From contig JAHBMJ010005252.1 in assembly GCA_018398765.1 (NCBI GenBank), positions 47,501 to 72,131 of the forward strand: 24,631 nucleotides of DNA, written 5' to 3'. The position numbers were made by a program, and so were the translations under genes. Origin of the DNA: Chromera velia. Its lineage: Eukaryota; Sar; Chromeraceae. Positions 1 through 7,755 of the stretch are shown piece after piece (position 1 is the first letter of the stretch; every line of letters starts with the position of its first letter). The notes beneath the pieces were generated by a model, which did not search any database, was not told the DNA's origin, and saw only the letters and a program-made list of their open reading frames with translations.

Positions 1-104
1 AGCCGGGGAAAACTTCCGGTCCCGAGGCAGTCGATGGCACAGGAGATGTTGGCCGGGGGCAGAGCGGGAAACAATACGTTTGGAGAAATGTGCTCAATGA
101 GCTT
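1..104 (-). CDS. Putative second exon of the left-edge gene (partial)
   Basis: Reading the minus strand, a pyrimidine-rich stretch ends in CTACAG just before position 104, and the sequence after it is open to the window edge. The frame reads K-L-I-E-H-I-S-P-N-V-L-F-P and continues for 34 codons plus two bases. Phase 0 matches the proposed end of the upstream exon at 511, so the two can be joined across a 406-base intron (105-510). I do not recognise the protein. The gene continues beyond the window. The join is inferred from splice-like sites and phase only. Confidence 0.45.
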
Positions 105-510
105 CTGTAGACGAAGTCAGGGGAAACAACCAAAGAGGAAAAGATCAGACGGGGACACATGCCGAGTGGAATTATGGGGAGAGACAGTGTGAGTGAGAGA
201 ATACATCAAGCACTCTCGTCAAGCCTCCGAAATGAAATCCCCCCATCATTCATTCCTTCGCTTCCAACAGACAGGGCTTTCCCTTGAAAAAAGGCAGGCA
301 GGAGGACGTCAACGCATCTGCTCCTCAAAATCTGGTCATGTTTCTCTTTCTTTTGAAGAGAAGGGCAAAAAAGGAGGGGCAAAAAACGAGACAATGAGTT
401 ACCAAGGGAGAATGGAGCACGGACTGCTTGCCAGTTTGCGAGCACATATTTTCGATACCGAAATCTATTCCTATTCGGGCAGGGAACGGTGCAAGGATAG
501 ACGCACTGAC

Positions 511-843
511 CCAATGCACTTCATGGATTTGTCTGCGAAGGTTCCGAAGTTCGCTTGACCTCTGGATAACCGCTCGCAGTTCCTCGGCGTGAGGTTCCAG
601 ACGCAGCAGGACACGAAAGCGCAAAAACAAGTCACGGCAAGACCTCAGATAGTACCAGAGTCTCAGCCTCGATTCGTATGCGATCTGCTCCTTGGTGGGT
701 TCCCCCCATTCATTTTGGGGTGGCTGCAGATCCCGCACAAACTTGCGGACCCCCTCGAGAGACAGACACACGAAGGCTCGGAGAAGCTTCAGAACAGAGG
801 TCAACTCTGCCCTTGCCTGGTCTTCTTGCGGAACAGGGGGCAT
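511..843 (-). CDS. Putative first exon of an unrecognised helical, Arg/Leu-rich protein
   Basis: An ATG at 843 in an A-rich context (AAAGAAAATGC) opens 111 codons that look like real protein. The segment is rich in Leu, Arg and Glu and free of low complexity: MPPVPQEDQARAEL near the start, then an amphipathic run with LRLWYYLRSCRDLFLRF at about residues 60-76 and RNLRRQIHEVHW at the end. The frame stays open to 325, but after residue 111 the translation turns Phe/Ser-rich and looks intronic. A GTCAGT donor sits exactly after the last Trp codon, in phase 0, and pairs with the acceptor at 104/105. An in-frame stop lies 15 bases upstream of the ATG, so either this is the true start or an upstream exon splices into the AAAG before it. 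No domain is recognised. Confidence 0.5.
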
Positions 844-1733
844 TTTCTTTCTGCTCTCTCAGGCAATCAAACGAAGAAGCTTAAAGTCGACGGAGATCTG
901 GGAGGGTCTCAATGAACCTGCAACAGAAATTGCCTTTCTTCTCTCCCCCCCCCTTCCGAGTGTGATTCCCTCTTTTCGCTTCAGCTAGCGGTGCAGAAAT
1001 TCGCAGCTATGAGATCCTCGTAAGAAGCACAGAAATGATAAAGCTGCGCCGGGCCAGATGAGCTCTTCCCACCTTTTCGTCTCTCGGGCTCTCACTTTGA
1101 GTTCTATCCGTCTCCCGTCTCTCAGGGACAAGCCGTAGCTCCAAGACGGCGCAGCACCGAAATTTGTTTGTCTCTCTTGGGGAGACTACCTCACGGTGGA
1201 AGACTGTGACTGGCTCAAGCATGCAGCTGTGCAGCAATTTTGAGTAATGGAAATGCAGCATCGGGCCGCCTTGTCAAGAGCACCGTCTGAGTCTGTGAGG
1301 ACGCAATGATCATGACAGATCTTGCTCGCGCGTCTGCAGGGTTTTTTTCGGGCCACGGCCCAAGCGACGAAAGCCGTGGCCCCATGTGGCCCCTGGCTGC
1401 CTTCGATCTATTTCGGAATCGTCGCGCTCATTCGCGCTCTTCAGACACATATCCCGATATCTTAATTTGAGTCTGATCGTGTGCTCGTGTGGATGACTTC
1501 GCTGCACAACATATATATCGATAGATCTGCATTGGGTCCTGCATCGGAAGGCAAAGGGAGCGTCTTCGTAATGTCTATTTGATCTGGGTGCCCTGAGTTC
1601 TGAGCATGAGTTGAATGCCTCCGTCGAGTTTCTGTTGTCTAGACTGAATCGCGTTCACAGTTTGTTGCACACTGTTGCACTAGAGAAAGGGTCCGTGCCC
1701 ACTGCCACTTCTGCTCTTTTCCTTCAATCTGAC
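844..1733. promoter_or_regulatory. Intergenic region between divergent genes, with a strong hairpin
   Basis: This stretch separates the minus-strand gene starting at 843 from the plus-strand MYND gene, so it should hold both promoters. No clear TATA box is placed. It contains a C9-type homopolymer near 948, an AT-rich patch (ACATATATATCGATAG, about 1509-1524) and a perfect 10-bp inverted repeat (see 1350-1382). A 54-codon plus-strand ORF (ATG at 1306, stop at 1468-1470) and an 84-codon minus-strand ORF (1007-1261) lie inside. Both have protein-like composition but no recognisable domain, and either could be an untranslated leader or an upstream exon. Confidence 0.35.
1350..1382. repeat. GC-rich hairpin, 10-bp perfect stem
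   Basis: GGGCCACGGC at 1350-1359 is the exact reverse complement of GCCGTGGCCC at 1373-1382, with a 13-base loop. It lies between two divergent genes. It could be a protein-binding palindrome or an RNA hairpin in a leader, or it may be coincidental inside the 54-codon ORF that starts at 1306. Confidence 0.6.
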
Positions 1734-2087
1734 ATGAAGGAAGGCACAGAAAACCCACTGGGCGTGATGGGGTCCTCGCCCGAACAAGAAAATCCCCTCA
1801 CAAACGAATCCGACAACGAGGCTGTAGAGAAGATCTCCAACTCGGGTGCTTCTGAATCCGAGGAGGAGAGCTTGGACCCATTCGACCCTATCAATCAGAT
1901 GGCGGTCATGTCAGAGGCTGCCTCATCTCTTGATATACGCTTCCCCGAGGGCGTCCTGCAAGAGCAGCCGCAGAGCATCCAGTCCATCCAAGTGACTCTT
2001 CAAACAGCTAGTTCAAACAGTCTTAACAATGACGGTCATGTTCCCGTCTGCCACAGACCTCAAAGAAACTGGCGGTCCCGTTTTTGA
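1734..2087 (+). CDS. Acidic N-terminal coding-like segment upstream of the MYND ORF (frame-shifted)
   Basis: This frame is open from 1572, and its first ATG is at 1734. The product is Ser/Glu/Asp-rich and looks like a disordered protein tail, with SESEEESLDPFDPINQMA in the middle and QEQPQSIQSIQVTLQTASS near the end. It overlaps the MYND ORF, which is one frame away and open from 1996. The two could be parts of one protein joined by an intron whose sites I cannot place, or by a single-base assembly error in 1996-2087. Alternatively this is an independent upstream ORF. A TAG-ended pyrimidine tract near 1640 could be an acceptor for still earlier exons. Confidence 0.4.
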   Translation: MKEGTENPLGVMGSSPEQENPLTNESDNEAVEKISNSGASESEEESLDPFDPINQMAVMSEAASSLDIRFPEGVLQEQPQSIQSIQVTLQTASSNSLNNDGHVPVCHRPQRNWRSRF

Positions 2088-3519
2088 TGTGGAACACGGT
2101 CGCTTAGTTTCAGGGCTCTGCAGGAGTCTGTATAACAAGGTTTTCGAAATGAAAGACTCTGTACCCACCCAGGATCTGTTGGCTGTGAAATCCTTCCTCG
2201 CAACTGCACTCAAGTTCTTTGACTTCTGGTCTGTCTTTGGGCCAGAACGTTTTTCTGTCGAGAGCATGGAATGTGAAGGTGGAGAGGCAGGTTTGATCAT
2301 GCTTTCTGCACTGCTGCTGGGAAAGGGGAACGAAAGGTTCCGTTCCCTGCTATGGCAGAGTAGCAGATTCCGAAGAGGCCTGAAAAACCTAATTCAAAAG
2401 CTTCGAGTGAGTCGAAAGAGGGCTGAGGACCTGCACCCAGTGATTCTTTTTTTCGATTATCTGCAGACAAACTCTGACGCCGAAACAACTTTCATTCCCG
2501 AAGAGGCAATCATTGCCTTCAACAATGAGCCCTCCTCCCTCAGCAACAGAGACGATCCAAATCCTTTAGACGTCTCCCATCTCCTCCGGGCTTTCTTCTG
2601 GATGGCCGAATCCCCTGCTTGCGCTCAAAGCTCGTACAGCAATGGTGGTCCCAACAGAACCCTGCTCTTTTGGGCAGTGGCGGCTGCAGTACTGCGAGAC
2701 TTGTCCCTCCGAACTGAGTTCCCGAAGGCAGCACGTCGCGCCTTTGCAGACAGCGGGGCAAATGCAGATGCTTTGCGTCTCTTCAAACTGGCTACTTCCA
2801 GTTGGGAGGACGATGAAAGCTGCAACGCCTCTGCATCGCTAGCGCATTTGTCTGTACGCCTGTTGGCAATTGAGTGCACTCTGCCCAACCTTGCTGTCGC
2901 CAAGTACGTCAAGAAGAAGAGGGTGAAGCTCGTGGCAACAATGCGGAAGGCGCTAGACAAAATCCCTTCTGAGAAAAAGGGGGGGGACTCGGAAGTGTCC
3001 TTGCGTCTTGCATACTTCATCGCCTGGTTAAACGAAGGGACCTTCATGTCGATAGAACTGAGAAAAGTCCCAGCGGGGGAGCTGTTTGCTCTTTTGGAGG
3101 TTGCAAAAACAGAAGTCTCCAGCTCGACGGGCTGGGGGATTCCCGATTCGTTCCAGCCGACAAAGAAGGAAAAGAGGGAGGACACGCCGATTCCCTGCGT
3201 CGTGTGCGGTGCCCGTGTTCTGACCTTCATGTACTGTGCCGTGTGCAAGTTGGTCGTCTACTGTGGGAAGGAGTGCCAGAGGAAGGACTGGAAGAGGAAG
3301 CCGGGGGGGCACAAGGAGAGGTGCACACTTCTGAAAGAGAATGTCACCGACGTCCTCTTAAACGAATCAAATGGCAGTGCGGGGAAGGCTGCCACTTCTG
3401 AGGCGGTGAAAGGGTCAGAGCGCGACGCTGGGAAGACGAAGAAGGAAGACGCGACGTCAGACCATATGGTGAACGCCACCTCACCACGTGTCTCAGAGCC
3501 AGTTTTGCTGCCAAACTAA
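2029..3519 (+). CDS. MYND-type zinc-finger protein
   Basis: This is an uninterrupted 496-codon ORF starting with an ATG at 2029. Residues 390-432 form a MYND zinc finger. Its ligand pattern is C390-x2-C393, C403-x2-C406, C412-x3-C416, then H428-x3-C432, with the typical Tyr before C412 and Trp421 in the last loop (VVYCGKECQRKDW). MYND fingers bind two zinc ions and usually dock Pro-rich partner peptides; no catalytic SET domain is seen. Residues 1-380 are a mostly helical region of unknown type (for example LLGKGNERFRSLLWQSSRF). The C-terminus after 440 is a charged, low-complexity Lys/Glu/Ser tail. The first 60 or so bases overlap the acidic ORF ending at 2087, so the true N-terminus is uncertain and could extend back to 1734 or earlier. 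Partner and cellular role cannot be deduced from this sequence. Confidence 0.85.
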   Translation: MTVMFPSATDLKETGGPVFDVEHGRLVSGLCRSLYNKVFEMKDSVPTQDLLAVKSFLATALKFFDFWSVFGPERFSVESMECEGGEAGLIMLSALLLGKGNERFRSLLWQSSRFRRGLKNLIQKLRVSRKRAEDLHPVILFFDYLQTNSDAETTFIPEEAIIAFNNEPSSLSNRDDPNPLDVSHLLRAFFWMAESPACAQSSYSNGGPNRTLLFWAVAAAVLRDLSLRTEFPKAARRAFADSGANADALRLFKLATSSWEDDESCNASASLAHLSVRLLAIECTLPNLAVAKYVKKKRVKLVATMRKALDKIPSEKKGGDSEVSLRLAYFIAWLNEGTFMSIELRKVPAGELFALLEVAKTEVSSSTGWGIPDSFQPTKKEKREDTPIPCVVCGARVLTFMYCAVCKLVVYCGKECQRKDWKRKPGGHKERCTLLKENVTDVLLNESNGSAGKAATSEAVKGSERDAGKTKKEDATSDHMVNATSPRVSEPVLLPN

Positions 3520-3844
3520 AACAAAAACAAAAAGAGTCTTTGAAATATATGCAAACTAAATAAAAAAAACCCACTGAAGAAAAAAAACTGAAGAAAATGC
3601 ATACTGCATAAGAATTGATATTCAAAAAATATAGAAATATATTAGTTACACAATGAATCTAGAGCTAGATCTAGAGTTAATTTTCAAATAAAAAAAAAAA
3701 AAAAAAATAAAACGGTTTCTATAAGCTAGACATTTTTTTTTCTTTTAGCATTAGGATTAGGATTAATGTCCGGAAGATTGGCCTCCCACCCCAATGCCGA
3801 ATGTCCGACGTCCTCGATCAAGACGTATAACAACCATATGCAAT
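3520..3844 (+). terminator. 3' flank of the MYND gene with AATAAA signals and poly-A runs
   Basis: AT content jumps right after the TAA stop. AATAAA occurs at 3559-3564 and again at 3687-3692, followed by a run of about 18 A. These are candidate polyadenylation signals. The long A run could instead be the tail of a retroposed copy. Nothing else is recognised up to the mobile-element block at 3845. Confidence 0.4.
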
Positions 3845-4318
3845 TAGTAACCATGTTTGATTTGATTATATTTGATTTGATTTGATTTGATTTGATTTGA
3901 GCTTCAACCTCAAATATTTGATATTTGAGGTAAGATTTGAGGTTAACCTCTTAGGATTCCTCACTGAGTCACTGACTTACTATCACTCTGATCATTTTTC
4001 TCATAACAATAGTTATCAGAACATTTCTGATGTGTGTTTCAAAAATTTAAAAAAATATACATAAAATTATAACTTATCAGTTCCGTAAAAAAAATATGCC
4101 TGTGTGGCAGTGTATATACACTAGTCACTGAGACTCACTCTAGTACTAATAGAGATTAAGAACGTAAAATTGATAGATTTGAAATTGTATATGACTTTTT
4201 ATTGATACGATAAAGTTAGAGCACGTACCAAAATTGAGGTGACAATCACTTAGCTTTATGGCACTTCCTTTTCCTCTTCTTCATGATCACTTTCTTCAAT
4301 GTGAATCAAATCGATCGG
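3845..4318 (+). repeat. Element left-end repeat, copy A
   Basis: This copy is highly similar along its length to 5254-5736 (copy C). Both start with the TAGTRACCATG terminus and a TTTGA pentamer run. An internal palindromic stretch (CAAATATTTGATATTTGAGG) follows, then about 360 bp of AT-rich sequence. On the minus strand the last 63 bases (4256-4318) encode an in-frame protein end reading PID, then IHIEESDHEEEEKEVP, then stop, matching the end of the broken gene in copy C. Copy B begins at 4319 exactly where that frame is interrupted, so B looks inserted into A. Confidence 0.75.
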
Positions 4319-4426
4319 TAGTAACCATGTTTGATTTGATTATATTTGATTTGATTTGATTTGAGCTTCAACCTCAAATATTTGATATTTGAGGTAAGAT
4401 TTGAGGTTAATCTCTTAGGGTTCCTC
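4319..4426 (+). repeat. Element left-end repeat, copy B (truncated)
   Basis: It begins TAGTAACCATGTTTG and matches copies A and C for about 108 bases to the shared TTCCTC at 4421-4426. After that it departs abruptly into GC-rich sequence that is absent from A and C. Confidence 0.75.
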
Positions 4427-4790
4427 CTGTGCCACGCCAGGGCCGACAACAAGCCCCTTGTGTTGGAGGTGAATATAGAGAGGTCGGTAGCCTTCCTCAC
4501 GTGGAGTGATGACTTTCTCAGGAGGGGGAAGTTTCCCCCCAGCCTTCTCAGCATTTGCGTCTGCGGCCGCCTCCTTTGGTTTCAAATTAGTCCTCCCGCC
4601 GGGCCCTGCAGGAGCGGCCCCCTCTCCAGCACTGTCAGTAGCCCCCCCGTTGCCTTTTCCCTTACCTTTCTGGAACTGCTCCACACCGACAGGGAATGTG
4701 GTTGCAGCCTTTCGATGCTCGGGGTTAGGGGCATACTGCAATCTCTCATGGTTCACATCCAAAATGTTCCAGTCATACAGCATGAACAGC
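4427..4790 (-). pseudogene. GC-rich coding-like fragment captured inside the element
   Basis: A GC-rich island sits between AT-rich element sequences. Its borders coincide with the ends of two separate repeats (left end B up to 4426, the 102-bp repeat from 4791). On the minus strand it is open throughout as part of a 130-codon frame without an ATG at its start (GTG at 4807, contributed by the flanking repeat). The reading begins YDWNILDVNHERLQYAPNPE and passes through a Gly/Lys/Ala-rich linker. It ends near REEGYRPLYIHLQHKGLVVG. The composition is gene-like and unlike the surroundings. I infer a host exon acquired by the element, but the parent gene is unknown. Confidence 0.45.
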
Positions 4791-4892
4791 ACCAGAAAAG
4801 TTAACACAGCTGTTCGGGAAAACGTTCAGCTGATCGGTTTACCTCTGTATGAAGTAAAAAGGGGTGAAACGTCAATTTCAGTGCAGCTTAAA
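4791..4892 (+). repeat. Direct repeat copy 1 (pairs with 6031-6133)
   Basis: About 102 bases, from CAGAAAAGTTAACACAGCTG to CAGTGCAGCTTAAA, match 6031-6133 with scattered substitutions. On the minus strand both copies encode the same start, N/D-Q-L-N-V-F-P-N-S-C-V. So this is the N-terminal part of the element gene whose remainder is better kept in copy C. Confidence 0.75.
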
Positions 4893-5114
4893 TAATCATT
4901 ATTGCGAAATAATCATTATATTCATCTAATGATTATTAATTTATATAATACCTGACTAATGATTAGAAATGAATAGAGTGACTATTGGTATTGGGTAATC
5001 ATTATTGAAACATAGCTTAAGTTAACCCACTGATGTTCCTTCCGTCTTTCCTTCCTTCCTTTCTTCCTTCCTTCCTTCCTTTGTTCCATCAGCAAAAGCC
5101 TTTGTTCCGTCAGC
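4893..5114. other. AT-rich palindromic stretch and TTCC repeat, no gene seen
   Basis: AATAATCATTA and its complement TAATGATTATT recur several times from 4892 to 4945, forming an imperfect inverted-repeat patch. A (TTCC)n tract runs at about 5043-5080. TTTGTTCC(A/G)TCAGCA occurs twice in a row near 5080-5114. No gene is supported. Confidence 0.5.
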
Positions 5115-5253
5115 ATGAAGACAGTGAAGACGAGAGAGGAGGTGCAGAAGGAGTTGCGTCAGATGTAGAAAGATGGAAAGATTGATGCTCGCATTGCTTC
5201 TCCTTTTATCTGAGAAGAGCTACTTTCGAGAAGAGCTGCGACTGGCAGGCCAC
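5115..5253 (+). pseudogene. Short coding-like relic with two in-frame stops
   Basis: From an ATG at 5115 a single frame reads MKTVKTREEVQKELRQM, stop (TAG 5166-5168), KDGKIDARIASPFI, stop (TGA 5211-5213), then EELLSRRAATGRPL up to the start of copy C. Three protein-like, Lys/Glu-rich segments in one frame across two stops suggest a decayed exon. The family is not recognised, and the segment is too short to exclude chance. Confidence 0.35.
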
Positions 5254-5736
5254 TAGTGACCATGTTTGATTTGATTATATTTGATTTGATTTGATTTGAT
5301 TTGAGCTTCAACCTCAAATATTTGATATTTGAGGTAAGATTTGAGGTTAACCTCTTAGGGTTCCTCACTGAGTCACTGACTTACTGTCACTCTGATCATT
5401 TTTCTCATGACAATAGTTATCAGAACATTTCTGATGTGTGTTTCAAAAATTTTAAAAAGAATATATATAAAATTATAACTTATCAGTTCCATAAAAAAAA
5501 TATGTCTGTGTGGCAGTGTATATACACTAGTCACTGAAACTCACTCTAGTACTAATAGAGATTAAAAATGTAAAATCTAGTGTAAAATTGATAGATTTGA
5601 AATTGCATATAACTTTTTATTGATACGATAAAGTTAGAGCACGTACCAAAATTGAGGTGACAATCACTCAGCTTTATGGCACTTCCTTTTCCTCTTCTTC
5701 ATGATCACTTTTTTTAATGTGAATCGAATCGATCGG
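5254..5736 (+). repeat. Element left-end repeat, copy C
   Basis: It begins TAGTGACCATGTTTG and matches copy A over about 480 bases, including the TTTGA run and the coding end on the minus strand. Relative to A it has a small insertion near 5568-5586. Unlike A it continues without a break past 5736 into the rest of the element gene, so it is the more complete copy. Confidence 0.75.
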
Positions 5737-6078
5737 TGGTGGGAGCTGCTGAGAGCTTTTTCTCTAGCTTTTCGGCTTTCCAGGAGTGGGTGCTCCTGGG
5801 CTTCTATTCGGTTGCGGAGAGATGACAACGGGGTGAGACGGAGAACTGCGCACACGTTTGCTATTGCTGTTGGCGTATACGTTTGCTATTGCTGTTTTTT
5901 TTGCGTATCCGGCTCTAAAAACAAATGCCTCCTTCTTCCCGTTCGACCCTGTCGGATTGTGTGACATATCTTTATGGGGTGTAAAATGTTTGCAGACGCT
6001 CAAAAAGGGGGCCGTAAAAGATGTTTCAGCATCAGAAAAGTCGACACAGCTGTTCGGGAAAACGTTCAGCTGATTGGT
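5674..6078 (-). pseudogene. Element-borne gene fragment with acidic C-terminal tail
   Basis: On the minus strand one frame is open from 6078 to the TAA at 5674-5676, apart from one TAG at 5764-5766. Before that stop it includes NVFPNSCVDF, FTAPFLSVCKHFTPHKDMSH and a Pro/Ser-rich stretch (NRSPGAPTPGKPKS). After it come QQLPPPIDSIHI and an acidic tail DHEEEEKEVP. The tail is conserved in copy A (4256-4318) and the N-terminal part in the 4791-4892 repeat, so this is the family's own gene rather than random DNA. The start is lost. The family is not recognised, and Cys/His residues are present without a clear zinc pattern. The internal TAG suggests it is dead. Confidence 0.5.
5846..5914. repeat. 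Short tandem duplication of about 30 bp
   Basis: ACGTTTGCTATTGCTGTT occurs twice in a row, each followed by a version of GCGTATAC/GCGTATCC, separated by about 29-30 bases. It lies within the element gene fragment and adds about ten codons. Confidence 0.6.
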
Positions 6079-6133
6079 TTACCTCTGCATGAAGTAAAAG
6101 GGGGTGAAACGTTAATTTCAGTGCAGTTTAAAA
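6031..6133 (+). repeat. Direct repeat copy 2 (pairs with 4791-4892)
   Basis: It matches 4791-4892 from CAGAAAAGTCGACACAGCTG to CAGTGCAGTTTAAA. Here it runs directly into the element gene fragment on the minus strand, showing what copy 1 has lost. Confidence 0.75.
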
Positions 6134-6469
6134 CGTTTTTTTTTTGAGAGCAAACCATCAAGATTTAGGTTTTTTCATTTGAATCAGCATGCGTGACGGA
6201 TTGGTACTTGCAAAATTTTTTCGAGGACCTTCATATTTGAGGTTGAAAGTCATATTGATCAAATATTTGATCGTATTTGATAGGTCTTTAAAGACTAGGT
6301 CCTCCTTGACTGGATATTTGATTTGAGCTAGTGCATATTTGATTTGAGCTTAAGCCCTACCTCAAATCAAATCAAATCAAATCAAACATGGTCACTACAT
6401 GCAATACCTCTAGCAACACCTTAACATGCCTTGACAGTGACCTTATAACACTAAAGCAACAGTTGTATA
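6134..6469. other. Right part of the composite element and short flank
   Basis: AT-rich, with several CATATTTGA/TATTTGATTTGAGC motifs echoing the left end. It ends in the inverted TTTGA run and terminus at 6361-6397. After 6397 an AT-rich flank runs to the next element. No gene is seen. Confidence 0.5.
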
Positions 6470-7113
6470 CTAGGCGACGCACAGTGGTAAAAAAAAAAAG
6501 AAAATAGACCTCTCTAAATTTTTTTTTCTTTTTTTCTATGAAGGATTTCCTAGAGCACCTCTAGGAGCACCTAGAGGAGCACTTTTTAGAAGTACTTTTA
6601 AACTAACTTCCTCGCGAACTTATTACTCAACTCAAAGTTTTAAACATTTTTCAACCCTAGTTTCAACCCTAGTTCTAGTCCTAGTTGTTATTGTACGTTT
6701 GTCTCTTTGAATACGGACCAACCAATCTTTTTTCCCTTGTTCAACTGCATTGTTACCAGACTTTTCTCTCTTCTTCTATGCTCTCTTTTATCCTATGCAA
6801 AGAGTGACAAGAAGGATGGATGTATGGATGCAGATAGAAAAGTAGAGAGAGGAGAAGTTCTTTAACTGGCTCTTTGACGATATCTAGGACGATATACATT
6901 TCAAAGCTCTAGTTGAAGCTAGTTTTGGTCAATCCTTTTAAGCGTCTACCAAGCTAAAAGTGAAACTGGGATCCTAGGTATGATTCAAACTCTAGTTGAA
7001 GCTAGTTATTTAACCTTTATTTTTCTTTACATACACAATAAAATTTTAAATAAAAAAAAAAAAAAGAATAGACGTTTTCAGATTTTTTTTTTTTACCACT
7101 GTGCGTCGCCTAG
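6470..7113. mobile_element. 644-bp non-autonomous element with long TIRs and 9-bp target duplication (Mutator-like)
   Basis: The left end CTAGGCGACGCACAGTGGT followed by an A-run (6470-6499) is matched in reverse complement by the right end (7084-7113). The first 29 or so bases of the ends agree essentially without mismatch, and weaker similarity continues inward. Immediately outside, AGTTGTATA occurs at 6461-6469 and again at 7114-7122, a perfect 9-bp direct duplication. Long terminal inverted repeats plus a 9-bp duplication are the hallmark of Mutator-like elements. The interior is AT-rich, has no transposase-sized ORF and carries a small direct repeat (CTCTAGTTGAAGCTAGTT near 6908 and 6988). 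The near-identity of the ends suggests a fairly recent insertion. Confidence 0.85.
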
Positions 7114-7122
7114 AGTTGTATA

Positions 7123-7578
7123 TCAAAGTAACTATTTAATTAATAAGTATTTAACAATTCTATGTATAACAGTGCAGCAATATTCATTTATTCTAGGGTT
7201 CATATTCTAAAGCTCTAAAAAAAGAAAAAAAGAAAGTTTATCTGAGTTTTACATATTTCAAGCTTTATTAGAATGATCAACGCAGTTGATATGGGCGATA
7301 TTATGTTTCTCACTAGGTTCCCCATCGATTGGTGTAGGTGTTTTTTTAATTTTAAACCATGTATACTGAAACTGTAGTGTAACACAATTCAAATTGTGAT
7401 ACAATACCTTATACACTAGTACTAGTGATACAAATAATTGTGTCATAATAGGTGTGATGAAATAGTTAGAATAAGTAAGGTGTGATAAAATTGTCAGACA
7501 AAAATTAAACTAGAAATTGAAGTGATCCTAGACTTTTAAAGTGACCAGCTTGAAATCTCTAGAGTCGTTGAAGTTCGG
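7123..7578. other. AT-rich intergenic DNA
   Basis: Short AT-rich frames only. No gene, RNA or clear repeat is recognised. Confidence 0.5.
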
Positions 7579-7755
7579 ACTCACCTCATTCACTCGACCA
7601 CTCACCTCACTTACTCACTCACTCACTCACTCACTCACTCAATCACTTACTCACCTCCCTCACTCAGCCCGCCCACCCACTCACTCACTCACTTCACTCA
7701 CTTACTCACTCACTCACTCTAACTCACTGACTCACTTACTCACTCACTCACTCGC
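7579..7755. repeat. (ACTC)n tetranucleotide repeat
   Basis: An interrupted CTCA/ACTC tandem tract. It stays open in one frame and yields a Thr/His/Ser/Leu low-complexity translation (SLTHSLTHSLT), which is not a gene. A complementary GTGA tract occurs at 17911-18025. Confidence 0.85.

Larger units (their letters stand above)
3845..6397. mobile_element. Composite/nested DNA-transposon block with inverted termini
   Basis: The left edge begins TAGTAACCATGTTTGATTTG. The right edge at 6397, read on the minus strand, begins TAGTGACCATGTTTGATTTG, so the ends are inverted repeats with one mismatch over 20 bases. The bases just outside are TATGCAAT on the left (3837-3844) and CATGCAAT on the right (6398-6405), a possible 8-bp target duplication with one change. 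Two further left ends lie inside, at 4319 and 5254, all in the same orientation, so the block is a nested or rearranged pile of one family. It carries broken gene pieces (4427-4790, 5115-5253, 5674-6078). No DDE or other transposase motif is recognised. Confidence 0.6.

Noticed and set aside
206-514. 102-codon minus-strand ORF inside the first gene
   Set aside because: It overlaps the proposed intron, shifts frame from the exon and has no matching splice phase.
3748-3765. ATTAGGATTAGGATTA as an interstitial telomere repeat
   Set aside because: Only two or three imperfect units and not a canonical telomere unit; too short to support.
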